Source: Iris pallida (Eukaryota > Streptophyta > Magnoliopsida > Asparagales > Iridaceae). Taken from it: a stretch of DNA of 64,000 bases. The notes beneath the pieces were generated by a model. That model was not told the origin of the DNA. It was given only the letters and a program-made list of their open reading frames with translations, and did not search any database. A program made the translations under genes and the position numbers. The stretch is taken from contig JANAVB010002199.1 of the NCBI GenBank assembly GCA_029216955.1, positions 15,850,956 to 15,914,955 of the forward strand, given 5' to 3'. Below are positions 22,084 to 33,270 of the stretch, piece by piece (position 1 is the stretch's first letter; each line of letters opens with the position of its first letter).

Positions 22084-22415
22084 ACACCGACCCCCCACCC
22101 CCATTATGCTACCATCTTAATATGGGAGTAAGGAACCCTATGCCACTCCACCCCCGGCCGGCCTCCCTCATTATCCTTCCTTCCCCCTTCCTTTGTGCCT
22201 AATTGCTTTGATGATTAGAATAAGCACTAGCTAGACTCGAGTGGAAGCATTACAATGAGGATTATATTAATTATATTATTATATTATATTATTGATAGTA
22301 GTTAAGGTTTGCTATTGGAAACTATATCATAATGTACCATTAAATAGCAGGGCCGACCCTGATTCAGGATCACGAGGACGACCGTTCAGATCTACAAACT
22401 AAGAGAACCTCAAAA

Positions 22416-22423
<8 letters not shown>
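20753..22423. other. intergenic DNA with a SINE trace and simple repeats
   Basis: At 21122-21205 there is a tRNA-like segment (AGCTTAGTGGTAGTACGGG, then GGATTCGAATCTC), probably another SINE relative. GGT repeats lie at 21948-21970. Nothing that looks like a gene. Confidence 0.45.
22042..22083. repeat. poly(C) tract of about 42 bp
   Basis: C run with a single T at 22052. The G-rich minus strand could form G-quadruplexes, and the length is prone to sequencing error. Confidence 0.9.

Positions 22424-22469
<46 letters not shown>
22424..22469. repeat. (TA)n microsatellite
   Basis: Follows a run of A and precedes an inverted SINE copy, the same arrangement as at 6829-7003. Confidence 0.95.
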
Positions 22470-22471
<2 letters not shown>

Positions 22472-22483
22472 ATGAATAATCAT

Positions 22484-22565
22484 GGCGAACTCGCATCTAC
22501 TGGGGCTCGAACTCCTGACCACTTGGGCCGCATGCACCTCTCTTAACCACTAGGCTAGATGTCAT
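22484..22565 (-). mobile_element. tRNA-derived SINE copy
   Basis: On the minus strand: AGCCTAGTGGTTAAGAGAGG, then GGAGTTCGAGCCCC. Close relative of the pair at 6711-7003. Confidence 0.65.
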
Positions 22566-22616
22566 TTGCAAAAAGATTTTAGGATCTCAGTCCGAACCCG
22601 AAGAAAAAATCGAATC

Positions 22617-22619
<3 letters not shown>

Positions 22620-22690
<71 letters not shown>
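22620..22690. repeat. (TA)n microsatellite
   Basis: About 35 uninterrupted TA units. The tyrosine/isoleucine-rich frames across it are meaningless. Confidence 0.95.
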
Positions 22691-22692
<2 letters not shown>

Positions 22693-23290
22693 GAACTCGA
22701 GTGGCTCTTGTGGTTACCGATGAAAGGTATAAAATATTGGCTGGATGACAGAAGATCAATGAATCGAATCACTGTGACGTATTCCTTTCATTTATTTGGT
22801 GAAAGTTGTGCACAAAGTCTCGTATGTATAGTCGGACATCAAAAAGATAAAATAAATTTTTTTTTAAAATAATAATAATAGTAGTAGTTGATCCAATTAT
22901 TCTATTTGTAGGACACCAAGACCACGCCATTAAAATAATAATTCATAATTACATAACTCTTTCAAAGAAGCGGAGCAACATAGACTAAATTAAACCTAAA
23001 TCAACATGATTACAGATATAGCATTCTCCTACGCCTATAAATCTTTCATGACACATATCGAAATATTTACTCGAGTTTTTAAACTATTTTTCATTATATT
23101 TTAGTCCATCGGTCAATTTTTGACTTGATTATCGAAAGAGTTTTCATAAGTACAATCTCAGAGATTTCATTTTGTGGATTGTAAGAGGAGGAAAACCACA
23201 AAGACCGATTCAAAATCCAAAGTTCAGCCCAAAGAAAAACAAATGACACGTTTCAAGTTGAAACAATTATAATAGGAAAAAAAAGTTATT

Positions 23291-23295
<5 letters not shown>
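22691..23295. other. intergenic DNA
   Basis: AT-rich, no recognisable gene or terminal repeats. Confidence 0.5.

Positions 23296-23342
<47 letters not shown>
23296..23342. repeat. (TA)n microsatellite
   Basis: Uninterrupted TA units in front of a SINE-like pair. Confidence 0.95.
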
Positions 23343-23345
<3 letters not shown>

Positions 23346-23405
23346 CGTTGGGAATGGCGAGACACCCCGGCGGGATTCGAGCCTCCATGGAGGCACGCCT
23401 CCATT
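23343..23405 (-). mobile_element. tRNA-like SINE fragment
   Basis: On the minus strand GGAGGCTCGAATCCCGCCGG resembles box B followed by the body of the SINE family. Box A is not clear. Confidence 0.45.
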
Positions 23406-23440
23406 AAGAAGTGGACACCTATATATATATATATATAATG

Positions 23441-23523
23441 ACCCTCTAGTCTAGTGGTAGAGGTGAGGCATGCAGTCCGAGTGGTCAGGAGATCGATTTT
23501 CGGTGAGAGCATTCGCCACAATT
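23441..23523 (+). mobile_element. tRNA-derived SINE copy
   Basis: Box A-like TAGTCTAGTGGTAGAGG and a box B-like GGAGATCGATTTTCGG, followed by a CGCCACAATT segment also present at 6783. Confidence 0.55.
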
Positions 23524-23830
23524 ATAAAAGAAAGAAGAGAAAAAAAATCTACATTATGATTGAAATATAAAAATTTAAATTATGTTAGAATATTTTGTAT
23601 ATGTTTTAGTTAGGTTTTATTAGAAATATATTTTTAAACTTTTGGATATGTGTTTAGTTATATAATATCATTTAGTTAGTTTAAACATAATTTAAATTCT
23701 AAAATATTTTAGTATTTATACACATTCATGCAGTTAGGAGAATTTTAGGTTTTAATTTTATTTTAAGTTAGGTAAAAAATTTAGTCGTTTTGAAGTCCCC
23801 TTAAAATAGTAGAGATTTTCTATTAAAAAG
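23524..23830. other. AT-rich intergenic DNA
   Basis: No gene or repeat recognised. Confidence 0.5.
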
Positions 23831-23879
23831 TTGCTAACAAAAACAATCACCGAGAATTAATCGTGAGCCAAAATGTCCA

Positions 23880-24005
23880 TGGGCCTCGCGTAATCCGTAC
23901 CTGCTCGGCTCGAACGGATCCGCTTTGGCCCATACATACCAGGTACGGGCTGCATAATGAACCCGACCCGTTAAACTAAACTCCGAACCGACCTCTTCTG
24001 TTTGT

Positions 24006-24051
<46 letters not shown>

Positions 24052-24158
24052 AAAAATTCTCCAACCCTAATTTGGTGTCAGCGTAACCCTAACCCTAATT
24101 CTTCTCCTTCGCATAGGAATTCCTCCATTAGAAGAAGCGGAAGGAGCAGCGCCTGAGC
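23880..24158 (+). promoter_or_regulatory. candidate promoter and first exon of a translation-type gene (site II + telo-box)
   Basis: TGGGCC at 23880 and GGCCCA at 23927 are site II elements. AACCCTAA at 24063 and AACCCTAACCCTAA at 24085 are telo-boxes. In plants this combination marks promoters of ribosomal-protein and other translation genes (established knowledge). A leader-like stretch ends in AGC|GTAAGC at 24158/24159, a good 5' splice site. No ATG lies in the leader and I could not identify downstream coding exons, so the gene may be lost, split by repeats, or the match may be fortuitous. Confidence 0.35.
24007..24056. repeat. poly(C)35-poly(A)15 tract
   Basis: 35 C then 15 A, lying between the site II motifs and the telo-boxes. 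Confidence 0.9.
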
Positions 24159-24181
24159 GTAAGCACTTCTAGTCCACCCAC

Positions 24182-24183
<2 letters not shown>

Positions 24184-24275
<92 letters not shown>
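24184..24275. repeat. (TA)n microsatellite
   Basis: About 46 uninterrupted TA units, the longest in the window. Confidence 0.95.
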
Positions 24276-24278
<3 letters not shown>

Positions 24279-24645
24279 GGTGCAAATGATCTGATGGTGT
24301 TTCGGTCATAATTGCTTAATTGCTTGAATTAATTGATTTTTAAGTAGTTTATGTCGTTATTTCTTGTTGAATATTACTGCAACGTGAATTCTGATGATGG
24401 CTGCTTCGTCGTATCGATATTGTGCTATGACAGACTGGATGTGTCTCTCTACATATACATATACATAGTGAGCAAGGACCCATAATTTCGTGATCATCGA
24501 TAGGGACGGGACTGGATTTTGTTAGTTAGAGGGGGCAAGGTTAATATGACAATAATATAAGAGATACTAACAATATATCTATTTGTTCATAAACACGATT
24601 CTAATAGAAAACAATCAGATTTAACTACCGAATCCAAATAAAACA
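24276..24645. other. intergenic or intron-like DNA
   Basis: T-rich DNA without stop-free frames. It could be the first intron of the candidate gene starting near 24.06 kb, but nothing confirms this. Confidence 0.3.
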
Positions 24646-25109
24646 AGGTTTGTAGTGTCGGTATCGAAATCGGACCCTTCCTGTTACCGGGATTGGCGGT
24701 GTCGGCAGTGTCAACATTTCGGATCAGAGTATCGAATTTTTTGGTATTCGAAAGCAAATAATTATTAAAATTTTAGAAAAAATATTTTATATATTTAGGC
24801 ATAATTTTAAGTATTTTTTTGTGTTTTTTCGTAGTAATTTTGGAATTAAATGAAATAGTAGTCACTCTTGTCGATTGGTTTACCTGCGATAGATAAGTTT
24901 TCTTGTTTTATATATTTTACAACTTTACTATACCTTTACACCTTTTCTGATTGGTCTTTTTCGTTCAATTTCCTTTGCCGAATTGACTAAAAAAGAGATC
25001 CCCGATGTTGGTATCAGTCAGTATTGGTATCGGTTAGTATCGGACTGGGACATGCCAAGCCATATCGGTATCGGACGTATCGGATCGGTATCGTACGATA
25101 CTGCAAACT
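24646..25109 (+). mobile_element. inverted-end short element, copy A
   Basis: About 460 bp. Left end GGTTTGTAGTGTCGGTATCG, right end (inverted) AGTTTGCAGTATCGTACGAT, with many GGTATCGG-like repeats. A second copy lies inverted at 26416-27557, split by a solo LTR, so copy A serves as the uninterrupted reference. No ORF. Confidence 0.65.
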
Positions 25110-26415
25110 GTGCAATAAAAGTACAACTTATTCTTTGAAAAAAATGAAGGTTCAAGTCCATATGTTTTCACATTTTAAGTTGTGCTTGAGCTGATTCATT
25201 ACACCAGCAAAGCCTTCATCCCCAAATTTTTGAGGAGCTTGTTGACAGGGACAACAAATTTGGGAGGAGTCTGTTGTGATTGTAGGTGGCTTCTTGAAGT
25301 TTTGAAGGAAGGGAGTGAAGGGGGAGCTCCCTACGACATTTAGGAGTTACGAACTGGGAATGATCATCAGTTTGTATTCAGAGAGAAGGGAAGATTGGAG
25401 GAATTCCCTACAGCATTGCCAGCTCCACCTCTATCTGATGGAAGGGCACACTAAAAGTCATATAAGTTTTAAGTTTCATTTTCCGTTTCCCCCTCGAGTC
25501 GAGGGAGATGACTAAACCTAGACTACTACTATAAACCACATCTCCGAGATGTCTTGGCTGCGCCTCGCTGCGATTTGGATTTTTTTTGGTACCCTGTAGG
25601 ATCACCTGTGGACTCTTTTTGACCTTGAAACGACGACTATCGGCAGTTTCCAAATTTGACTTATGACCACTTTTTCTTTGCATGTGACATCATCGGGGCT
25701 CATGGACTTAGTTCAGCTTTCGGAAATAGTTGTCCCACTCCGATTTTTCGTTCTCATCCGTATCTGACACGATCGTATTCGATACGTCGATGCTTCACCA
25801 AACAACAAACATGCAAGTATATCTTGTAATTTGTTTTATGGTTTTATCATTATGTTTACTTGTTATTTGTAGATGTTATATGTTTATGACTCACGTGATC
25901 CGATTCCCCGCCTCCAAGTCATAGTTGGGTGCGATCGGTTGGTCGACGATCGAATCGATACTGATCTAGATAGTGTTTTGGACAACCGGTTGCGTGAGTG
26001 ATACTATGTTAGTATGATGTACTTGTTATTATGGACACTATTCCCATGACACGGTATAACATTGCCTTCATGTTAGGGCCCGTTTCCCCATAACGGATTT
26101 ACCGTCAGAACGATCAGGACGTGTATTAGTTAGTCTTGATTAGAGTTATGGATATGGTGTCGTTTGTGAACTTGAGGATTGATTAGTGGACCCGTGGATT
26201 TTTCGTGTATTAATTGTGATAAACATGACATGGATTTCTCTCAGTTAGTTCACTAGATACTAGATCTTGAGTGGAGGTATTGTGGACTTGATACACACAA
26301 TATTATCGAGTGGGGTGGACAATTACTAGGCACAAGAGCGACGTGTCGTGCTCCCTTACATGTTGGCTTCTAGCTTCTTGGGTAATCACTACTGTAGGAG
26401 CCTATATATAGTCAT
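25110..26415. other. intergenic DNA, possibly decayed LTR sequence
   Basis: No coding frame. From about 25650 the composition resembles old gypsy LTR DNA, but I find no matching partner repeat. It could belong with the gag fragment at 30 kb. Weak inference. Confidence 0.3.
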
Positions 26416-27557
26416 AGCTTGCGGTATCGGCCGATGCTGGTCGATATCGACATTGGGGGGGGGGGGTTTCTCTTTTTTCAGTTAATTCGACAAAAAGAAT
26501 TGAATGAACAAGACCAATGAGCAAAGGTGTAAAATCATAGAATGGTTGTAAATCATGTAAAAGAAGAAAACTTATCTATCGTATGTAATCAATCGACAAA
26601 TGTGACTACTATTTCATTCAATTCCAAAATTAGTAAAAAAAACACTTAAAATTATGCGTAAAAATATAAAAAAAATTCTAAAAGTCTCATAATTTGTTAA
26701 TAATTATTTGCTTTCCAATACTGTCACGCCCCGCTTTCAGAATACGGCGAGCCGAGTACGTAACAACATCCTCCAGGCTACGCGACATACGAATACTCCA
26801 GTATCCATATTCGCGATTGTCGCCCGCAGGGTTCTAGGATAAGATCGCAACAAGTCACAGGTTACATAATGTATTAATTAACAATTAGGACATTCTAAAC
26901 TATAAATAGATAAGTTTTATTATTCTATCCGATTTACAAATTTTAACCAAATATACATATATTACATTTATACCTTAAATAGATGATGAGAAGCAATCTG
27001 GTTCCAACACAAATGTCTTCAATGGTAGCATCATATTCTTGTCTCCAGATGCACTTCAATAATTGATGTCAGCTTCCTTTGGAATATTGCTACAAAACTA
27101 GTGAACAATACTAGGTCGTCAATACGACGAGCAAGCCCTCAGTCAAGGAGTAAGATAAGGTAAAGTAAGACGATAAAATTATCGAAATAGAACTGGAGGA
27201 AAGGATACTGAAATTTCTTATCGTATTAGCATCTCTTCCCAAAAGAATTCAGGTGTCAGGTATAAATGTGTAAACCTCAGACAAATCTTGTATGCAAATG
27301 CAATATTTAGAAAAACGCTTCTAGATCACACAACTGCTAATATCTTGGCAATAATCCCATTTATCCGGGATCAGGTTTATACTAAATGGACGGTGCTTAG
27401 ATACCGATATTGTAAACCTTGGCAATAATTAAGAAATAATTAGTGCATAACAAATACCTAAAAATTCGATACTCCAATCCGAAACCCCTGATAGTGCCGA
27501 TACTAATACTTATAGAAAGGGTCCGATGCCGATTCTGATACCGATATTGTAAACCTT
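26416..27557 (-). mobile_element. inverted-end short element, copy B, split by a solo LTR
   Basis: The minus strand matches copy A (24646-25109): AAGGTTTACAATATCGGTATC at the 27557 end, then the segment with AAGCAAATAATTATT, then the AAATTAACTG-type end near 26480. The match is interrupted exactly at 26722-27452 by a solo LTR. A G12 run lies at 26455-26466. Confidence 0.65.
26722..27452 (-). mobile_element. solo LTR of a gypsy (Tekay/Del-type) element
   Basis: 731 bp beginning TGTCACGCCCCGC, the same terminal motif as the other Tekay-type LTRs here, and ending ATAACA. AATAC precedes (26717-26721) and follows (27453-27457) it, and copy A of the host element shows the uninterrupted site. An LTR with target duplication but no internal region is the usual result of LTR-LTR recombination. 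Confidence 0.85.
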
Positions 27558-28139
27558 GATATATTCATGATGACCGCTAGCGTTTCGGATGAGCGCTACT
27601 TGTTGTCCGTGTAGCCCTCCTAGCATGGCAACTCATGTGTGCGAGACTGTGAGCCTTGCCCTCAATTGCATTGCATATAGCTTGGATCATAGTTGGTCCT
27701 TGGACTTGAATTATGATATTAGTATTTTACATTATGGCATGTTCCATGTATCTTGTTACGTCCCTCTGAGGATATGGTTTCCTTCCAGTCTTAGACAATT
27801 AGACCTACCCAGAGGAGTACGGATCATGACTAGATTCTTCAACTGTTGACAATCATGATTCAGAGATCTTGCCCACCAAGTTCTCTCGAGTTTGTGTAGG
27901 ACTTCTTAGTTGGAGTTCAGCTATCATTCTTTCTTGATGAGATTGAGTCATTTGTTTTTCATTTATTGTAGTCATTTGATATTGGATTTGCCCCACCCAA
28001 CTAGTCTATCTTTTTGCTAGATTGTTTGCTTTGTGCACTTTGTTATACCAGTATTGACATTTGAATAGTTTCTTATTTCTATAATTTATGGATGAGATTA
28101 GACTCTTCATATGACATGTTGTTATGTATTGTGAACTGG
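27558..28139. other. intergenic DNA
   Basis: One open frame of 86 codons (27589-27849, plus) shows no recognisable domain. Likely old repeat DNA. Confidence 0.35.
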
Positions 28140-29420
28140 AGTTCATGAAAGCACCCTAGGGGGGATGAATAGGGTCAAGCTTACTAATCAAGCACAATAC
28201 GATTGCTAATAAGCAATTTAAAAATTAAGAGTGCAAGAGAAAAGCAATAAAAAATACTGACACCCAATGTATCATGGTATCCTCCGTGAGGCACTCCAGT
28301 ACTGAAACTTTCTTCGACTTTAATCCACTATTATCACAAATAGTTACGACACAAGCTTTTATCCGAAGGCTTGCCGACTTCTTACACAACAACTTTGATC
28401 CGAGGCTCCCTGACTTCAATACACAAGAGATTTGATCCAAATGCTCTCTGACTTCACACAAGTTTTGGTCCGAAGGCTTGTACACTTCAACCTCTTTATA
28501 AGATGGTTTTGATCTTCTCATAACAAATATGAATATCTTACTTTACAACTCAATAGCACTCTACACAATTTGTGGATAGGCAAATGAAAGCTTTGGTTGA
28601 GTGTTTGTGGATGGCCTTTGGTAGATAGAAAATTTTTAGGCTCAAAATATCAACCTTGAATGAAGGATTCAAGGCTATTTATAATCAAAGCAAAAGAAAG
28701 AGTAAATATGCAACTTTCAGTCCGCAGTCAGTATACCGCCGGTATACTACAGTATACCGACACTATAGTCTACCGTCGGTATACTGTTCTGCAACAACAA
28801 CGCCTAGAAAAAGAGCCGTTATGATCATTTAATGTCATGAATTCGACCGTTGGATTGTTAGCTGTGATGAACCGGTATACCGTTACAGACCACTATACCG
28901 CCGATATGCCAATCCAAACGACAAAGAGCAACTTTTATAGAAAATCAGTATACCGTCGATATGTCGGTTGGCAGCCAAAAATGATCCTGGATTATTTTCT
29001 ATCATAGCTTTCGATTTTGCCATCAATTTTTTGTGTTTACAATTCCTAAGACTCGTTACAGACTCTTGATAGACTATAGCAGTGTAGATTTTTTCAGAGC
29101 CTTGAAATGATGATGGCATGACTTGGTTTCTTCCTTTGTACTGAGATTGCTTTTTTCCTTGACGATAATTGTCCAAAGATATCTAGATTGTGAAATCCGA
29201 ATACCTTTTGGGGGCTTCGCCCTCGAACCCCCGAGTGTGAGGTCCTAGAGATGTCGTTGGACGGTTCAGAGAAATCTTGTAGGATACCATCGTCTTTGGC
29301 CATTATGATTTCTTCATTGCATATGTCCATGTTGATCTTGCTTATTATTTTTCTGCAAATGCATGTTAGACGAACAAATCGATATACACAGTAGCAAGTA
29401 TGATAATATTAATTAAGACT
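28140..29420. repeat. unclassified dispersed-repeat DNA with reiterated motifs
   Basis: The start GCACCCTAGGGGGGATGAAT resembles the border of common plant LTR-type repeats. Two motif families recur: GATCCGAGGCTCCCTGACTTC-like units at 28340-28480 (four copies) and TATACCG(C/T)CGGTATAC-like palindromes at 28720-28970 (about six). Minus-strand frames here (28225-28521, 28883-29330) carry no known domain. Confidence 0.45.
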
Positions 29421-29424
29421 ATGC

Positions 29425-29745
29425 TAAGTTTAAGTATAAATACTATAGTGATAGCATAAATATTAGTGATATAATAATATTAAATTTAATCGAATAACCA
29501 CAATCAAAATACCTAGTTAGATCGCTGGGCTAACAATCTTCCTCTTTTTTATTATGACAACTCGATTAAATTTAAGATAGATATAAATAGAAACTCATAT
29601 CACTAATATGTAAATCTTAGGCACATATCACTAAAAGGTATAACTATAAATGCTATAGTGATTGCATGATGATTAGTGAGAATATAATGCTAAAATTAAC
29701 CGATTTACCATATTCAAAAATATGGTAGAATCAGTGGGCTAACAG
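29425..29745. repeat. direct duplication of about 110 bp, 215 bp apart
   Basis: The stretch with TACTATAGTGATAGCATAAA...GTTAGATCGCTGGGCTAACA at 29430-29540 recurs, diverged, at about 29645-29745 (TGCTATAGTGATTGCATGAT...CAGTGGGCTAACAG). Confidence 0.6.
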
Positions 29746-30002
29746 TTCACTCATTAGACCTACAACATAAGTACTATTTTGGGAATACATAAATTGGAGA
29801 AGCCTCTGAATAGGTGCAAGTTGACTTGTCACGTACTTGTCCTACGTACTTTGGGACGGGGACGTGACATGCTTTTTGTGGTGACCATGCATGCCAGAGA
29901 TATCGTTTTGGTTACGTTATTGTACCGAGGGAGTCTGCATATAGGCTTAGATAGGAACTCATCAACTTGCTTGATTATCATTCTTGAAACTACTTTCATA
30001 AC

Positions 30003-30836
30003 TTGAATTACCGCTTTTCGAATTGTATCTTGTTTGATTCATGTTCCTTTTTAATGCAATCCTCATGTATGTTGATCAGCAAGATGACACTTCAAAGTGG
30101 ATGTACGACTTCCATCAGCGTTACACCGAGTGCTGCCATAGTAGACAACGACGCATCTCATGGGCCACAGGACGTCCAGACTCCTCAGCAGACTCAGGAA
30201 CCACAAGAGGGACACATGCGAGCTGCGCTACATCTTCCCCAGCAGAGACCATATGCAGCTTACCCTCAACAGTCTCAACAACTCGATGGACGACAGCTTA
30301 TACTGCAGTTCTTCCAGAGCATAGTGCAAGCTCAAGAACAGCATACCGAGATTCTAAGGAAGGACATGGAAGGCAACAGCGACAGAAAGCAGCAACAACA
30401 AGCAGGAGGACCGATGCGGTGTTCCCAAACGCAACAACGACAGAAAGCAGCCCCGTATCAGATTCAATATATTCCAACTTGCCAATTCTGTAAGAAGAGA
30501 GGTCATATTCCAGAACATTGTCGTCGCAGATTGGGTCTATGCTTTGCTTGTGGTTCTAGTGAGCATCGCGCAAAAGGTTGCTCGAAGCGACATGACACGA
30601 CGAAGTTGGCTGAGAGGCCGGCCCTACCAGAGCCTAGAGTTTCGCACCCTGAGGATAGAGTAGACCATCTACCAGCCCCAGGAGAATATCAGAGTAGGCT
30701 ACCCTTGCCCGCTCAGGCCGCCCAGTTCGCGCAAGCCAGAAAGCAGGAAGCAAAACAGAGGCGTGAACAAGAGTTCACTATGACAAGTAAGGAGGCACAG
30801 ACGTCAGAAGTAGCAGATGCATGTATGGTCGTTTAG
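30003..30836 (+). pseudogene. gypsy gag fragment with two CCHC knuckles
   Basis: An open frame of up to 277 codons (first ATG 30054). A Q-rich central part (QQTQEPQEG, LQFFQSIVQAQEQH) is followed by two intact zinc knuckles, CQFCKKRGHIPEHC and CFACGSSEHRAKGC, at about residues 158-190, and a charged tail. This is the nucleocapsid end of a retrotransposon Gag. The main capsid region upstream is not recognisable, and no protease, RT or integrase follows. The upstream frame start is probably chance. Confidence 0.75.
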
Positions 30837-32460
30837 TTAGTTTGGTTCTTCATAAGAGTATCAGCTTCATTATATATGGTAGCTTCATAGCCTAGTAGTA
30901 ACAGATAGGCGTCAACAAGCGTTCACTATGACGAGTAATGGTAAATTGTAGGAATATGATCATTGAGTATCTAGAGGTTTTATGTGGTTAGATTTCCGGG
31001 TTAGTTAACGCCACTTATAACTTGGTAAGAACCCATATTAATGATTCGAGCAAGTAGACAAGGATCTTACCTTGGATAACCTAGTTCGGGATCACTATAC
31101 CTTTGATGAAACGATAAGCAGTATGGGGTAAGAGCTCTTACAAGGATGCTAACAATTATATTTCCATTTGATTTTTGAGTCTTGCAGTTAACAGAGATAA
31201 ATGTAGTAGTTACCGGATGCCATTATGCTTAGGGTAGGGAAAGAAAAATATAAAGGATAGGAGTATCATAGAATATCAAATCGAGAGTGTGTGTTGGAAT
31301 TAGAACGAGGGTACGACGATATTGCTAGAGAGATAGCATAAGAGATTCATAGGATAGACAAGTACCCTAGTAAGAGCAGGAAGGCATCATCTTCAAACCG
31401 ACAAGATCGCTCCAAGATGATTCAGAAAATTTATTCACTATTGATCATACAAATCATCCCATCTTGGATTCCTTATTATCGTTCTTCCAATCCAACTCCA
31501 TCAACCCTTTTCTTTCTAATTGAATCCCTTGGTGCCACATTGCCTTATTTTGGATTCAGATCAAATCATTCCTTCTGTCCTGCTAGATATAGGATGAGGG
31601 TATTATCTCATGCTTCGGAATTTAAAATAATTTCCTTTCAATGATAAATCTACTAATACACTAGCACACCCTAGGTACCTAGGTTGCTTTTGTGATTCTT
31701 GATCAGGTTTTCAAATTTACATGAATAGGATAACTAACTAAAAAATATTTTGAGGGTATTGTAATATTTTCATTAATTAATTGTAAAATTTTGATAAAAT
31801 AACAAGATTTTCAAGTGTCATATTTCTCTCACTAGATTTAGATTGACGATAAAATTTAACTAATGGCTTGAATTAAGAATATTTGTCACGTAACCCGATA
31901 TCCTATGACTATGATCGATGGCGAGGTAGTCACATCTGCAGCTAATAGAGAGTAGTGGACCTATTGCAGCTATCCGACGAGGCAATGCTAGACCACAATA
32001 CGTATACTTAGAGGGTTCGAGACGAGTATCTAGAATTCTGAAAATTATCTAGGTTTTTGAGTAGCTAATAACTTGTTGCAATAAAAAAATGCGTCCTTAA
32101 AACCTTGGATTAGTCATTCCTCAGAAATTTTGTAAATATAATCCTGACAAGACAATTATACTACTAAGATGGGTAACTTGAGTAATGTATGGTTTCAGCA
32201 AATCCCCACCACCATATCTATTAATCAACCAATTTTATGGGATTTGATTACCGGTTATGGTGGTGGTAGACCGTGGACAAGGACAAAGGATTTTAACTTT
32301 TAAGGATGCAAATCAAACCTGTATCTCCCTAACCTGACTCAAGTTGATATTGTGTCGGGTTCGCTCTGTTTGCAAATGTTTCTTGAAGTATCTTATTATC
32401 TTTGTTCATGCGGATTCTTAGCATCAATTCTCTTCTTTTTTTCCCTCCAGGTCCATTCCA
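30837..32460. other. intergenic DNA
   Basis: A short echo of the gag end (CAAGCGTTCACTATGACGAG at 30919) repeats the motif at 30769-30790. Beyond this I see no gene. A small inverted pair (CCCCACCACCATA at 32206 and TATGGTGGTGGTAG at 32257) could form a hairpin. Confidence 0.4.
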
Positions 32461-33050
32461 ACATCCATCTGTTTCTGTGGATGTACTCCAACCAGCATCA
32501 TGAATGACTACAAATCAAGATTGATCAAGTAAGCTTAAGCTGTAGCCTCTTGGAATATCAATTACTACAACTTGGTCTATTTACTGAATGATGGATGACT
32601 ATCACATTATAGGAAGGGGCAACCCTATCCCAGGAATTGAGGAAGAAGCTCAAGATCCGCCGCCGCTCGTCGCCCCCTGACTTGCAGAACTCTTTGCCGT
32701 GCATCCCCGGCAGGCAGAGATGGTTCCAGTAGTCTCCAGCTACCTCAGCCTGTGGCTCTTAACCATTTCTCTATATAGAAAAAAAAAAATTCCAAGGTCT
32801 GTAGTGGCCATAGGGGTCACCCATCATCAGAGAGGATGAAATTTTTGACTGATTATTATTACTATTATTTTTTATAAAAAAATATTCCTCGTGTATATAT
32901 TTTGCCATATGGAAACCTGAACTTGAGCAAAAATGGATTAACGTGGTGGATCATTTGGTATGAACATTTGATGAGATGGGATGATGATTCTGATGGAAAT
33001 TCAATACCACAGGTTGCTGAAGAGCTTCTCAAACTACATAACCATTTCAA
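32461..33050 (+). other. possible exon fragments of an unidentified gene
   Basis: Three stretches look exon-like. (1) 32461-32528, bounded by CCTCCAG| and AA|GTAAGC. (2) 32613-32730, after an ATTATAG| acceptor, whose frame contains LRKKLKIRRRSSPPDLQNS and stops at TAG. (3) A frame of about 57 codons ending at a TGA (33051-33053), containing TWWIIWYEHLMRWDDDSDG. The phases do not join cleanly and I do not recognise the protein. It could be a decayed gene or chance. Confidence 0.22.
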
Positions 33051-33074
33051 GTGACTAGAGACGATCCTTACATC

Positions 33075-33270
33075 ATGGCTACTCTTCTGGCCATGATCCT
33101 CTTCCTCCTCACACTGCTACTGTCTCCCCCTGCCGGCGTCGGCAAGTCTGTCTTCGTCTACCATACTTGTGACTGCAATCGGCCCGTTAGTCGCGGTGTC
33201 TGCCAGAGGGATTCAGGCTGCCGCCGGCCGCTTCGAGCCGATAGGCAAACTATAATGCCTATCACACTAG
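33075..33270 (+). CDS. possible small secreted Cys-containing peptide, 3' part altered by a MITE
   Basis: From the ATG at 33075 the frame starts with a strong signal-peptide-like sequence: a hydrophobic run LLAMILFLLTLLL and then SPPAG. A short mature part follows with four Cys (TCDCNRP, GVC, SGC) and many Arg. A Harbinger-like MITE is inserted at 33271. Reading across the site without the MITE, the frame stays open for about 13 more codons, whereas with the MITE it runs into element sequence. No family is recognised. An isolated ORF of this size can be chance. Confidence 0.3.

Noticed and set aside
22484..22565. tRNA gene
   Set aside because: Box A and box B are present but no cloverleaf folds, and several diverged copies exist, so it is a SINE.
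24385..24440. Intron-encoded C/D box snoRNA (TGATGA at about 24391)
   Set aside because: No CTGA D box or terminal stem at suitable distance.
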